From Magnetococcus marinus MC-1 (GTDB lineage: Bacteria > Pseudomonadota > Magnetococcia > Magnetococcales > Magnetococcaceae), in the NCBI RefSeq assembly GCF_000014865.1, contig NC_008576.1:3304001-3368000 (forward strand): a DNA stretch of 64,000 nt, written 5' to 3'. Positions 16,662 to 27,099 of this stretch are shown here, piece after piece. Under the pieces are notes generated by a model, which saw nothing but the letters and a program-made list of their open reading frames with translations, had not been told where the DNA came from and made no database searches. Position 1 is the stretch's first letter. Every line of letters begins with the position of its first letter. Position numbers and translations under genes: made by a program.

Positions 16662-17008
16662 GACAACGCTGCCGTCATGCGCAAAATGGACATCAAAGCG
16701 ACTCCTTCACCGCCTGGCCACTCAATCACCACCCCATTATTGAGTCGAATCTGACAGGCTGAAGTGGTTTCCGCTAAGCGCTCAATCTTGAAACTTTGAA
16801 AAAGGGGCTCTGCTCTAACATCCTCCGATTGCAATGCTTCGCCCATGGCCAGCAGACGTTTGCGCCATTCGTAAAACGTCGATGCCGCTAATCCATGCTG
16901 ACCAGCATACACACGCACGCTCATCCCTGACAAACGCTGCGCTTCAAGGTGATTATGCCAAAATTTGATATGCTCTTGCCTGAGATGTTTTTGAGATGTC
17001 TTGCTCAT
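16658..17008 (-). CDS. tnpA: IS66 accessory protein TnpA (lineage A)
   Basis: 116 residues with a helix-turn-helix-like start (VRVYAGQHGLAASTFYEWRK), the usual TnpA architecture. First gene of the element, preceded by GGGAGGCAATC. Confidence 0.9.
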   Translation of the reverse strand: MSKTSQKHLRQEHIKFWHNHLEAQRLSGMSVRVYAGQHGLAASTFYEWRKRLLAMGEALQSEDVRAEPLFQSFKIERLAETTSACQIRLNNGVVIEWPGGEGVALMSILRMTAALS

Positions 17009-17223
17009 GATTGCCTCCCTGAATTGTGGTTTCAGGGAGTATCCGGCAATGTGTGGTTCGTGGGAACCCTGGGCTCTATTGACCGCTTACAGAACTCTAG
17101 CAAAAATAAGTCACATCGCATTGATATTTATCAACAAAACAGCAAAAAAGCTTCCAATTCGACCTCGAAAAGTTTGCTTCAAAGGTCCGCTCGCCCGATC
17201 ACATAAATTCACGAACCCTGACC

Positions 17224-18192
17224 CTACTTGAATACGGCTTCCAGCGTCTCCGCATCAAAAATTTGCTCACCCCAGGTCTCCAGTTCATCAATTGTAGCAT
17301 TCGCTACTTTTAACTCCGCCCAACCAGGTACTTCTCCAAATCGGCGATGAAGCTGTCTCAGAAGAAGTGAAGATTCACCTTCTTGACGGCCCTCTTGACG
17401 GCCCTCTTGACGGCCCTCTTGACGGCCCTCTTGACGACCCTTAGACATCATCTCACGCGCAAACTGCGATGCATAGTGCTCCGCTTCTCCTGGAAAAGCC
17501 TCTTCCGCATATGCCTGTACATCTGCCATTGTCATTCCCCTGTACGTTTGAATCAGATATCTCAACACCAGCTTGGCAAACTCGGGATCCCCTTGGGCAC
17601 CCTTCCCTATCTGCGGAATGACAACCACACCATCCGCACTATGAAACGCATACTTCATCGCCATCAGAGCAGCTCGCAAATGAGTATCCTGAGACAGGTC
17701 ATCATCCGCGATGCGCCCTAAATCCGTCACCGCAAAGCTGAAATCAAGCAGATGGTGTAACAAACCCTTATCTGCTTCAAGCAATGCTGAAAACTGGTTT
17801 GGGACCGTCCACTCACGAGCCCCATGATAAACCACCAGAGGCACAATCGGAGGTAGCTTCTGCTGCCCTTCTTTCAGAAACCGCTCCCAGATCCTGACCA
17901 TATAGCGCAAAAGTTGAAAGGCAACCCATTCGTCTGCATAGCTCTTGTGCTCAATCAGCGCGTAAATGTATGCCGCCTTCCCCTCTTGAGTCTTAACCTT
18001 GAAAAGCCGGTCCGTTAAATGCTCCCGAAACTCGCCATCAATGAAGGTTCCATCCACCAAGACAGGCGGCTCTGATGACAGTAACTCTGCTACTTCCTTT
18101 GGCAGACGCTCCCGAAGCAAAGTTCCAGTCTTATCTGGATCACTCAACAATGCCTTCAGAAACCGATCGTGCGGCTGGGTAATCTTCGTCAT
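17224..18192 (-). CDS. Rpn-family PD-(D/E)XK nuclease / transposase-like protein
   Basis: 322 residues from the ATG at 18192 (MTKITQPHDRFLKALLS). The opening, the IEHKS element near residue 80 (E-x-K of the PD-(D/E)XK fold) and the following QLLRYMVRIWE helix match the Rpn family (recombination-promoting nucleases, once called transposase_31). Such proteins cut DNA and raise RecA-independent recombination. A run of five GRQE repeats near residues 255-275 is encoded by 12-bp DNA repeats and is likely to vary in number. The gene stands alone between IS elements and diverges from the transposase at 18235. Confidence 0.85.
   Translation of the reverse strand: MTKITQPHDRFLKALLSDPDKTGTLLRERLPKEVAELLSSEPPVLVDGTFIDGEFREHLTDRLFKVKTQEGKAAYIYALIEHKSYADEWVAFQLLRYMVRIWERFLKEGQQKLPPIVPLVVYHGAREWTVPNQFSALLEADKGLLHHLLDFSFAVTDLGRIADDDLSQDTHLRAALMAMKYAFHSADGVVVIPQIGKGAQGDPEFAKLVLRYLIQTYRGMTMADVQAYAEEAFPGEAEHYASQFAREMMSKGRQEGRQEGRQEGRQEGRQEGESSLLLRQLHRRFGEVPGWAELKVANATIDELETWGEQIFDAETLEAVFK
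17381..17440. repeat. Five tandem 12-bp repeats inside the Rpn gene
   Basis: TCTTGACGGCCC recurs at 17381, 17393, 17405, 17417 and 17429, encoding Gly-Arg-Gln-Glu units. Because 12 is a multiple of three, slippage alters length without breaking the frame. Confidence 0.9.
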
Positions 18193-18234
18193 ACAGTGGT
18201 CATTCCATTCAAAGCATTTTCCCAAGGGTATAAC

Positions 18235-19239
18235 ATGCTCGGCACACTAACAGAACTCATCCACTACTTCATGGGGTTGTTCAGGTCTCGTGCAGCCCTG
18301 CAACTGGAAATCCTCGCCCTGCGCCACCAGATTAATGTCTTACAACGCCAACGCCCCAAGCGCCCTACCCTACGCCATATGGACAGGATCTTTTGGGTTT
18401 GGCTATCTCAGATCTGGCCTAGGTGGAAACACGCGTTAGTGATTATAAAACCAGCCACCGTTATCAAATGGCACAAGCAAGGCTTCAAGCTCTATTGGAA
18501 ACGGAAGTCGCGACCAATGCGCCCTGGCCGTCCTCGCGTCCCGCAGGAAGTGCGTGACCTAATTCGGCAAATGTCGCGGGAAAATCCACTCTGGGGAGCA
18601 CCACGCATTCACGGCGAGTTACTTAAATTGGGGTATGATGTCGGGGAAACATCGGTCTCAAAGTACATGCTCAGACCTGGAGGACCTACCTTGATAACCA
18701 CGTAAATCAGATCGTGGCCATGGACTTCTTCACCATACCGACAATCTTTTTCAAGGTGCTGCACGTCCTGATTCTTATTGATCATGAGTGGCGGCGTATC
18801 ATTCACATCAACGTTACCACCAATCCAACATCAACTTGGGTTGTCCAGCAAATTCGGGAGGCGTCCCCTTGGGATACAGCACCACGATTCCTATTGCACG
18901 ACCACGATCCGCTTTTCATGGCCAGCCAATATGCGCTCAAAAGAATGGGCATTGAAACTGTGATCACGGCAAAGGCCTCGCCCTGGCAAAACGCCTACTG
19001 CGAAAGAGTGATCGGCAGTTTACGCCGAGAGTGCTTTGATCACATCATCGTGCTCAACGAAGAACACCTGCAACAGCGGCTTGGGGAGTATGTGGATTAT
19101 TACCAACTAGCGGACCCATTTAGGACTGTCCAAAGATTCCCCAGTCCATCGGGCAGTCCAGCCAGAAGAGTCTAGCAACATCGTTGCCCTCCCAGTTCTC
19201 GGCGGTCTGCACCATCGGTACCAACGTATCGCTGCCTGA
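18235..19239 (+). pseudogene. Integrase-core transposase with frameshifts
   Basis: The N-terminal part (LEILALRHQINVLQRQRPKR) and the core (VAMDFFTIPTIFF, LLHDHDPLF, SPWQNAYCERVIGSLRREC) match a widespread IS3/IS481-type integrase-core transposase. The frame changes near 18680, where several codons are also missing, and again near 19130. The true end is recovered in another frame as VLGGLHHRYQRIAA with its stop at 19237. The enzyme is therefore inactive. Confidence 0.85.
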
Positions 19240-19451
19240 CATCTGTCAGCTATCGGTTTCTGATTTTCAAAGAGCGCATTGGCTTGACGTTCCAATCCTC
19301 CGTACCTGAAATCCTATTTTTAGAAGAATCCAGCCACACCAAGCATCTATTCCGCCCCTGATTCTCCCAAATTTCACCTCATCCGACCAGAAAAATCGCT
19401 ACGCTGCTCTCCAACTCAGGGCCAGTTTTGGTGCAGATGAGGTTTACGAGA

Positions 19452-19589
19452 CCGGACTTTCTGTTTAAAAAATGTATAATACATTGATATCAAGCTGTAA
19501 TTTACTTGAACACGGTGCGCGTCACTGGACACATTAAGGCGAGATGCTGAGTAGCCGGAAAGCCTCCTGCTGTAGAGGGGTGATGTTAG
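19452..19589 (-). mobile_element. 3' remnant of IS1634-like element (inverted)
   Basis: 138 bp match the last transposase codons and terminal repeat CCGGACTTTCTGTTTAAA of the elements ending at 25625 and 32055, in reverse orientation. The 212 bp before it (19240-19451) contain no feature I can recognise. Confidence 0.85.
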
Positions 19590-19648
19590 ATACTGTCGAC
19601 ACGAGATAAGCTGATGTAGAATAGGAGTCAAAGCAAGGAGGCTTTGAC

Positions 19649-19942
19649 ATGACTGCATCTTACCGTAGGCACGATATTTCAGACCAACTATGGTCACGCC
19701 TTGAGCCCCATTTGCCTGGAAGGGCTGGAAGCTGGGGAGGAGTAGCCAAGGACAACCGCCTTTTTATCAATGCGGTGTTTTGGATCTTGCGTACAGGTGC
19801 GCCATGGCGCGATCTTCCACCAGATTATGGCGATTGGAACAACACTCAACGCCGTTTCTGCCGGTGGCGCGACAAAGGGATCTGGGAGAAGCTGCTTGAC
19901 CAGATGATTGAAGACCCTGATTACGAGTAGTTGATGATCGAT
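19649..19942 (+). pseudogene. IS5-family transposase, N-terminal fragment
   Basis: 93 residues (RRHDISDQLWSRLEPHLPGR ... WRDLPPDYGDW) fit the DUF4096 start of IS5-family transposases. A TAG replaces the expected tryptophan codon after DYE; the family sequence continues as LMID and then breaks off. AAGGAGG precedes the start. The following 290 bp up to 20234 show no gene. Confidence 0.85.
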
Positions 19943-20234
19943 TGGAGGGTTCGGCTCCCGAAACGAACCGTCTCTGGAGACTTGGCACACAATAACATGA
20001 TGTTTTCAAAGGAACTCAAACACCCTCATTTCACACTATGTTTGCGTATTATTTGTGATATTTGGAGGCCCACACTGGCATATGGTGCCTTGGGGGACTT
20101 ACAAGAGGTCCGAACTTGAGGGGAAAAAGCCCGAATGTAGAGACTGGAAGTCCGAACTTTAGGGGGCAGGAATCTGTAATCTGGTGGGAAAAATATTCAA
20201 AAATCATCTGGCCCAATTCCCGGCCATTTTGAGC

Positions 20235-21468
20235 GGGGTGCCAATTTGTAGGATCTGGGTATATCATTGCACCGCCATCTTTTTTTGAAAAAACCTGATC
20301 CGGTCGTTTTGGTGCACATGAACTCACTATCACTCCTTATCTGGGGGCTGATCTCCCAGTTTTTCAGCCCTCGTCATAACGCGCAGATCCGGCTGCTCAA
20401 AGCCCAGGTCAGAATACTCCAGGAACGACTTCCCAGCCAGCGTGTTATCGCCTCACCTGAGGAAAAATCTGAACTGTTGCGACTGGGGGCTGACTTTGAT
20501 CACCAGATCAACGATCTGATCATGATCGTCAAGCCCAACACCTATCGTCGCTGGCTCAACCAATCCTCATCAGGAAAGCCTTTCAAGCAAGTCGGCAGGC
20601 CACGACTGACTCAGGAGTTGAGGGACACAGTGATCTGCATGGCCAAGGAGAATCTCCAATGGGGCTATCGACGGATCGTCGGAGAGCTCAAAAAGCTTGG
20701 CCTCTATGCTGGAGCCAACTCGGTCAAACGCATTCTTAATGAGGCAGGCATTCACCCAGAACCAGAGAAGAGCAAACCGACACCACCTCTACCCTGGGAC
20801 ACCTTCATCAAGGCCCACCTTGAAACTACTCTGGCATGCGACTTTTTCTCCAAAGATGTGTATACGCTGCTCGGCAAGAAAACCGCATACGTGCTTATTT
20901 TCATCCACCTGGCTTCTCGGCGTGCTTTTACCAGTTCAGCCACCTATGCACCAGATAGCGCATGGGTCACACAGCAAGCCCGCAATGCCCTTTTTTGGTG
21001 TGACCAGCAAGGCATCAAACCAAGCTATCTGATCCGCGACGGCGACACCAAGTTCTCCGGCCCTTTTCTGGAAGTCTGGCGAAGCGATTCCGTTCGAGTG
21101 ATCCAAATACCGCATAATGCACCACAGGCCAATGCCTTTGCAGAGTCCTTCATCGGCACGTTAAAACGCGAGTGCCTGAACTATTTTGTCTGCTTCAGCC
21201 GGTCACAGTTAAACCATATTCTCTCTACCTGGCTCGACCATTATAACCATGATCGCCCACACCGTGGTGCTGGCCGCGACAACAACGTGCTGGACGTTAA
21301 TTTCAAAGCTGCCCGCGATGGTCCCATCAAATGCAAAGAAAAGCTTGGAGGAATCATCAAATCTTACTATCGGGAGGCTGCATAGAGCCCATTCCTACCG
21401 CTCACCAAAAAGTGTACCATACGCTTGTATTATAAACTGAAAGCAGTGTGTACACATTTTGGCACCCC
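20235..21468 (+). mobile_element. Integrase-core insertion sequence with GGGGTGCCAA ends
   Basis: Inverted ends GGGGTGCCAA at 20235-20244 and its complement at 21459-21468 bracket one intact transposase gene (about 1234 bp). Target duplications were not clear. Confidence 0.65.
20318..21385 (+). CDS. Integrase-core (IS3/IS481-like) transposase
   Basis: 355 residues from the ATG at 20318; an upstream in-frame ATG at 20267 is less likely. Helical HTH region first, with GRPRLTQELRDTVICMAKEN near 105. The rve-type DDE core has Asp in TLACDFFSKD, Asp in YLIRDGDTKF and Glu in ANAFAESFIGTLKREC. Appears full length. It belongs to the same broad group as the broken gene at 18235 but is clearly a different lineage. 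Confidence 0.88.
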   Translation: MNSLSLLIWGLISQFFSPRHNAQIRLLKAQVRILQERLPSQRVIASPEEKSELLRLGADFDHQINDLIMIVKPNTYRRWLNQSSSGKPFKQVGRPRLTQELRDTVICMAKENLQWGYRRIVGELKKLGLYAGANSVKRILNEAGIHPEPEKSKPTPPLPWDTFIKAHLETTLACDFFSKDVYTLLGKKTAYVLIFIHLASRRAFTSSATYAPDSAWVTQQARNALFWCDQQGIKPSYLIRDGDTKFSGPFLEVWRSDSVRVIQIPHNAPQANAFAESFIGTLKRECLNYFVCFSRSQLNHILSTWLDHYNHDRPHRGAGRDNNVLDVNFKAARDGPIKCKEKLGGIIKSYYREAA

Positions 21469-21551
21469 TCAACCCTACCCCGACCTACACTACGAGGCTC
21501 GGTAATTTGGACAGGTTGCTAACGCTTGGAATCATTGCAGAATTTTGGTAC

Positions 21552-21576
21552 AAAAAAAGCCACTCTTGCGAGTGGC
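21552..21576 (-). terminator. Minus-strand terminator, perfect 7-bp stem
   Basis: GCCACTC-TTGC-GAGTGGC preceded by seven A on the plus strand, so T tract on the minus strand. Placed relative to the 58-bp repeat as at 14565. Confidence 0.8.
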
Positions 21577-21607
21577 TTATAGAGAGAAATCTATAACGAT
21601 TTCTTAT

Positions 21608-21666
21608 GGTTGACCAAACGCCACCCTTTAGCAAACCTTCTCCGCCTATTTTTTTAGGCATTTTTG
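21608..21666. repeat. 58-bp repeat unit, copy b
   Basis: Same segment as 14600-14657 with one more T in the loop of the plus-strand hairpin; IS66 lineage B begins at the very next base. Confidence 0.7.
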
Positions 21667-21749
21667 GTAAGCGTCCATTTCTCCCCAGGATTCAGTTTGT
21701 TTTGAAGGTGTGTCAAGCTTTCTGAGATACAAATTTTCAGGAGGCTAAA

Positions 21750-22091
21750 ATGACGGACAAATCAATCGACGGATCTGGGTTGAGCGAGAAGCAGCAGTAC
21801 TGGCTTGCTCATTTGCATACTTGCCGTTTGGAAGCTGGTACCATTAAGGGGTATGCCGAAGCCAATGGTCTGAGCCTTCCATCGTTGTACTTTTGGAAGC
21901 GCAAGCTGACGCAAATGGGGTTTCTAGAAGAGTCAGGATCGGGCAAGCGACGTTTTCAGCGATTGGAATTGAGTTCGACGTCTCCAGCAGGGGTCTGCCG
22001 GATTCAGTTCCCAAATGGTATGACGGTGGAGTGGTCAGGGAATGGTGGCGAGAGCTTGCTCTCTGTCCTGCGATCTGTGGCAGCCTTGTGA
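21750..22091 (+). CDS. tnpA: IS66 TnpA (lineage B)
   Basis: 113 residues, HTH-like region IKGYAEANGLSLPSLYFWKR. Preceded by AGGAGG. The stop overlaps the tnpB start. Confidence 0.9.
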   Translation: MTDKSIDGSGLSEKQQYWLAHLHTCRLEAGTIKGYAEANGLSLPSLYFWKRKLTQMGFLEESGSGKRRFQRLELSSTSPAGVCRIQFPNGMTVEWSGNGGESLLSVLRSVAAL

Positions 22092-22450
22092 TGATGCGCC
22101 CATCGCCGGATATTTCTGTCGTCCATCTCTGTTTGGAGCCGGTGGATTTCAGGAAGGGGATCAACGGACTGGCTGCATTGGTGGAGGCAGAACTGGAATT
22201 GAATCCCTTTGATGAGGCTCTGTTCGTGTTTCGCAATCGATCATTGGACAAGGTGAAAATCCTTTATTGGGAACAGAATGGGTTCTGTCTGTGGCAAAAG
22301 CGGCTGGAAAAGGACCGATTTCACTGGTTGCGTCAGGGAGGTACCGCCGAAATCCAGATCACGGGGCGGCAGCTGAATTGGCTACTTGATGGCTACAACC
22401 TAGCGGCAATGAAGGGCCACAATAAACTGCATTTTTCTTCGATTGTATAG
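22091..22450 (+). CDS. tnpB: IS66 TnpB (lineage B)
   Basis: 119 residues from the ATG at 22091 (MMRPSPDIS), with VDFRKGINGLA and GFCLWQKRLEKD. The frame is open further upstream, but the family start and the TGATG overlap fix the start here. Confidence 0.92.
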   Translation: MMRPSPDISVVHLCLEPVDFRKGINGLAALVEAELELNPFDEALFVFRNRSLDKVKILYWEQNGFCLWQKRLEKDRFHWLRQGGTAEIQITGRQLNWLLDGYNLAAMKGHNKLHFSSIV

Positions 22451-22485
22451 AGAGTTAAGGTGGTTTTTTTGGTATAATTCCGGGT

Positions 22486-24066
22486 ATGAAAACGCTACCA
22501 AAGACACTCCCTGATGACCCTGCCGCTTTGCGGGAAATAATACTTTCCTTGCAGGCTGAAAATGTCTTTTTACAGGACAAAAGCAAGCGTATGGAGCATG
22601 AAGCCCAGCTTCTGAGGGAGAAGCTGAATATTCTCATTGCCAAGCGGTTTGGGCGTTCCAGTGAGAAGAGCGATCCCCGCCAGTTGGGTCTGTTCGATGA
22701 GGCAGAAGTGACGGCTGCCGAGGAACCTGAAGAGGATGCCGAAGAGATCCAGGTTCCTGCCCATAGCCGCAAAGCGAAGTCCAAAGGACGCAAGCCGTTA
22801 CCAGAGTGGTTGCCTCGGGTAGATATCCTTCATGAGCTGCCTGAGTCGGCATTGGTTTGTGGCCTGGATGGTCACCATTTGGTCGAGATTGGCCGTGAGA
22901 CCAGCGAGCAACTGGATATTATTCCGGCCAAGGTGCAGGTGTTGCGGCACATCCAGATCAAATATGGCTGTCCTCATTGCAAACAGGGCGTGAAGACGGC
23001 CCCTGCACCCAAACGTCCCATTCCCAAGGCGTTGGCTACAGCTGCTCTATTGGCCCATGTGGCGGTATCCAAGTATGCCGATGGGTTACCGCTCTATCGA
23101 CAGGGCTCCATTCTGACCCGTGCAGGGATTGCTGTCTGTCGAACCACGCTGGCCAATTGGATGATCCAGTGCGGCCAACTGGTGCAGCCGTTGATCAATC
23201 TGATGCGGGACAAGATGCTGGATTACGATATCCTGCAGATGGATGAAACAACGGTTCAAGTGCTTAAGGAAAAAGATAAAGTTGCAGCCAGTAACTCCTA
23301 TATGTGGGTACAGCGAGGTGGTCCTCCGGGTAGTCCGGTGATTTTGTTTGATTACGATCCCACACGCGGTGCCGAGGTTCCGAAACGGCTGTTGGCGGGC
23401 TATAAAGGCTGGCTGCAAACGGATGGGTATGCAGGTTATCTGGGTGTGGGTGCGCAGGAAGATGTGATCCTGATGGGGTGTTTTGCGCATGCCCGTCGTC
23501 AATTTGACGAGGCGATCAAAGCGTTGGGAAAATCCAAAAAAGGCAAGATGGGCAAGGCTGGGCAGGCACTGTCGCTGATCCGGAAACTGTACGCAGTGGA
23601 AAAAGATCTGCGTGAGGAAGAGGCTACTCCAGAGCGACGTTACAAGGTGCGCCAGGAGCGTTCCCGCCCCATTATCGATGAGTTAAAAACCTGGCTGGAA
23701 GATAATCGAGCAGGGGTGTTACCGAAAAGCAAACTCGGCGAAGCGATGGGATATCTGACCAATCAGTGGTCCTCTCTGATTCGATATTTGGATGATGGAC
23801 GCCTGGAAATTGACAACAATAGAGCCGAGAATGCCATTCGCCCCTTTGTGATTGGCAGGAAAAATTGGCTCTTCAGCAACTCTGTTCGAGGTGCAAGGGC
23901 CTCGGCAAACCTCTACAGTTTGATCGAAACGGCCAAAGCCAATGGTTGGGAGCCCTTCGAGTATTTTACAAAGGTCTTTGAGGGCCTCGCCACAGCGCAA
24001 ACCGTGGATGAGTTCGACCTGTTGCTCCCGTGGAATTTGAAATCTGCTGCTGAACCGACAGGGTAG
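22486..24066 (+). CDS. tnpC: IS66 transposase TnpC (lineage B)
   Basis: 526 residues with an N-terminal coiled coil, CPHCKQGVK zinc region, DDE-core strands QMDETTVQVL and QTDGYAGYL, and the C-terminal LEIDNNRAENAIRPFVIG. Intact and presumably active, since the copy at 58105 encodes the same protein. Confidence 0.93.
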   Translation: MKTLPKTLPDDPAALREIILSLQAENVFLQDKSKRMEHEAQLLREKLNILIAKRFGRSSEKSDPRQLGLFDEAEVTAAEEPEEDAEEIQVPAHSRKAKSKGRKPLPEWLPRVDILHELPESALVCGLDGHHLVEIGRETSEQLDIIPAKVQVLRHIQIKYGCPHCKQGVKTAPAPKRPIPKALATAALLAHVAVSKYADGLPLYRQGSILTRAGIAVCRTTLANWMIQCGQLVQPLINLMRDKMLDYDILQMDETTVQVLKEKDKVAASNSYMWVQRGGPPGSPVILFDYDPTRGAEVPKRLLAGYKGWLQTDGYAGYLGVGAQEDVILMGCFAHARRQFDEAIKALGKSKKGKMGKAGQALSLIRKLYAVEKDLREEEATPERRYKVRQERSRPIIDELKTWLEDNRAGVLPKSKLGEAMGYLTNQWSSLIRYLDDGRLEIDNNRAENAIRPFVIGRKNWLFSNSVRGARASANLYSLIETAKANGWEPFEYFTKVFEGLATAQTVDEFDLLLPWNLKSAAEPTG

Positions 24067-24091
24067 TTGATGGGGAGAAATGGGCGCTTAC

Positions 24092-25543
24092 AAATCTTTG
24101 GGTCTTAAGCGTTTGCTGGGAACAAAACATACGCGTTACCGCGATTTGGTCTTGGCACTTATTGCCCAGAGAGTGCTTCAACCTGCATCCAAACTGGCCT
24201 CGCACCGGCTGTTCAACACGACCACCTTGGGGCAGGAGTTTGGCGTGGACGATGCCAACAAGGAAGAGCTCTACAAGGCCTTGGATTGGCTCGGAGCGCA
24301 ACAGGAGCGAATTGAGAATCTCCTGGTGAAACAGCACCTTCAGGATGGCTCCATGGTGTTGTTTGATCTCACCTCCACCTATCTTGAAGGAAGGCAGTGC
24401 GAACTGGCTGAATACGGCTACAGCCGAGACCACCGACCAGACAAACTACAGATTGAGATTGGCCTGCTGTGCGATAAGGAGGGCCGCCCTCTAGCCGTGG
24501 AGGTGTTTCCCGGCCATACAGGCGATCCCACGACGCTGACCGCCCAAGTGAACAAGCTCAAGGCGCGCTTTGGCCTCAAGCGGGTCATTGTTGTTGGTGA
24601 TCGGGGCATGATCACCCAGGCCCGGATTGACGAAGATATCCAACCTGCTGGCTTTTCATGGATTACCGCCTTGCGCCACAGTACCATCCGATCACTGGCC
24701 AAAGCAGACAACTGGCCTTCCTTATTCGATGCGCGCAACTTTGCCGAGATTACCTCCCCAGATTTCCCAGGTGAGCGACTGATGGTTTGCCGCAATCCCT
24801 TCCTAGCCGAGGATCAGGGACGCTCACGACGGGAACTGTTGGCTGCCGCAGAACAGGGGTTGGAGACGATCCTGCAAGCCGTGCAAGAGGGCTCTTTGCG
24901 TGATTGTGGCCAAATTGGCAAACGAGCCGACCGGGTTCTGCGCAAGCTTAAAATCGCCCGTTATTTCAACTTGGAGATTGCTCCAGGGCGGTTCATTTGG
25001 TCCCGTAAGCAGGCTGTTATTGATCAGGAAACAGCCCTGGACGGTATCTATGTGGTCCGCACCAACCTTCCCGAAAAGGAGATCTCCAGTGCCGACACGA
25101 TCCGCCAATACAAATCATTGGCCCAGGTAGAGAGCGCCTTCAGAGATCTAAAGAGCAGTCTGGATATACGCCCGATCTTTCATTTCCGTGCCGATCGCAT
25201 CAAAGCCCATGTCTTCCTGTGCATGCTGGCCTACATGGTAGAACGGGAAATGCGGATCAAGCTCAAAACGCTACTGTTCACCGATGAAGCGCCACTGCTC
25301 CCCGACGATCCTGTCATGCCCAGAGAGCCATCTCCAAACGCCAAAGAGAAGACCGGCACAAGACGTTCTCCAACAGGCCATGCCTTGCAGAGCTTCAGCA
25401 CCCTGTTGGAGCAATTAGCCACCTTGACCCGTAACACCGTCCGTGCCCAATGGGAGCCCGCGGCTGGTAAACCTTTTGAAATGCTTGCTAACATCACCCC
25501 TCTACAGCAGGAGGCTTTCCGGCTACTCAGCATCTCGCCTTAA
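24092..25543 (+). pseudogene. IS1634-like transposase lacking its N-terminus
   Basis: About 483 residues colinear with residues 81-563 of the complete transposase at 30282. Lacks the start codon and about 80 N-terminal residues; the DDE core is retained. The frame stays open a few codons into IS66, but no ribosome site is evident. Confidence 0.88.
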
Positions 25544-25625
25544 TGTGTCCAGTGACGCGCACCGTGTTCAAGTAAATTACAGCTTGATATCAATGTATTA
25601 TACATTTTTTAAACAGAAAGTCCGG
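24092..25625 (+). mobile_element. IS1634-like element, 5'-truncated by IS66
   Basis: The last 1534 bp of the 1908-bp element seen complete at 30148-32055, ending in the inverted repeat CCGG at 25625. The first 374 bp were lost where IS66 joins. Confidence 0.9.
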
Positions 25626-27064
25626 ATCAAACTGTAGAGGTTTGCCGAGGCCCTTGCACCTCGAACAGAGTTGCTGAAGAGCCAATTTTTCCTGCCAATC
25701 ACAAAGGGGCGAATGGCATTCTCGGCTCTATTGTTGTCAATTTCCAGGCGTCCATCATCCAAATATCGAATCAGAGAGGACCACTGATTGGTCAGATATC
25801 CCATCGCTTCGCCGAGTTTGCTTTTCGGTAACACCCCTGCTCGATTATCTTCCAGCCAGGTTTTTAACTCATCGATAATGGGGCGGGAACGCTCCTGGCG
25901 CACCTTGTAACGTCGCTCTGGAGTAGCCTCTTCCTCACGCAGATCTTTTTCCACTGCGTACAGTTTCCGGATCAGCGACAGTGCCTGCCCAGCCTTGCCC
26001 ATCTTGCCTTTTTTGGATTTTCCCAACGCTTTGATCGCCTCGTCAAATTGACGACGGGCATGCGCAAAACACCCCATCAGGATCACATCTTCCTGCGCAC
26101 CCACACCCAGATAACCTGCATACCCATCCGTTTGCAGCCAGCCTTTATAGCCCGCCAACAGCCGTTTCGGAACCTCGGCACCGCGTGTGGGATCGTAATC
26201 AAACAAAATCACCGGACTACCCGGAGGACCACCTCGCTGTACCCACATATAGGAGTTACTGGCTGCAACTTTATCTTTTTCCTTAAGCACTTGAACCGTT
26301 GTTTCATCCATCTGCAGGATATCGTAATCCAGCATCTTGTCCCGCATCAGATTGATCAACGGCTGCACCAGTTGGCCGCACTGGATCATCCAATTGGCCA
26401 GCGTGGTTCGACAGACAGCAATCCCTGCACGGGTCAGAATGGAGCCCTGTCGATAGAGCGGTAACCCATCGGCATACTTGGATACCGCCACATGGGCCAA
26501 TAGAGCAGCTGTAGCCAACGCCTTGGGAATGGGACGTTTGGGTGCAGGGGCCGTCTTCACGCCCTGTTTGCAATGAGGACAGCCATATTTGATCTGGATG
26601 TGCCGCAACACCTGCACCTTGGCCGGAATAATATCCAGTTGCTCGCTGGTCTCACGGCCAATCTCGACCAAATGGTGACCATCCAGGCCACAAACCAATG
26701 CCGACTCAGGCAGCTCATGAAGGATATCTACCCGAGGCAACCACTCTGGTAACGGCTTGCGTCCTTTGGACTTCGCTTTGCGGCTATGGGCAGGAACCTG
26801 GATCTCTTCGGCATCCTCTTCAGGTTCCTCGGCAGCCGTCACTTCTGCCTCATCGAACAGACCCAACTGGCGGGGATCGCTCTTCTCACTGGAACGCCCA
26901 AACCGCTTGGCAATGAGAATATTCAGCTTCTCCCTCAGAAGCTGGGCTTCATGCTCCATACGCTTGCTTTTGTCCTGTAAAAAGACATTTTCAGCCTGCA
27001 AGGAAAGTATTATTTCCCGCAAAGCGGCAGGGTCATCAGGGAGTGTCTTTGGTAGCGTTTTCAT
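25626..27064 (-). pseudogene. tnpC: IS66 TnpC lacking its C-terminus (lineage B)
   Basis: Identical to the complete protein through SANLYSLI, then continues into IS1634-like DNA as a short random tail ending at 25598. It lacks the last 45 or so residues. Confidence 0.9.
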
Positions 27065-27099
27065 ACCCGGAATTATACCAAAAAAACCACCTTAACTCT

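Larger units (their letters stand above)
14695..17090 (-). mobile_element. IS66-family element, lineage A (complete, 2396 bp)
   Basis: Ends begin GTAAGCGCTCTATAAAGC and, on the other strand, GTAAGCGGTCAATAGAGC. The 8-bp direct repeat AGAACTCT flanks it at 14687-14694 and 17091-17098, so this copy arose by simple transposition. It carries tnpA, tnpB and tnpC. An apparently identical copy lies at 46935-49330. Confidence 0.95.
21667..24091 (+). mobile_element. IS66-family element, lineage B (complete, 2425 bp)
   Basis: Ends GTAAGCGTCCATTTCTCCCC and, complementary, GTAAGCGCCCATTTCTCCCC. All three genes are intact. Flanks do not repeat (CATTTTTG left, AAATCTTT right), so a deletion or recombination removed one original flank. 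Confidence 0.93.

Noticed and set aside
17381..17440. Regular short repeats resembling a CRISPR-like array
   Set aside because: Units are contiguous 12-mers without spacers and encode GRQE repeats inside the Rpn gene.
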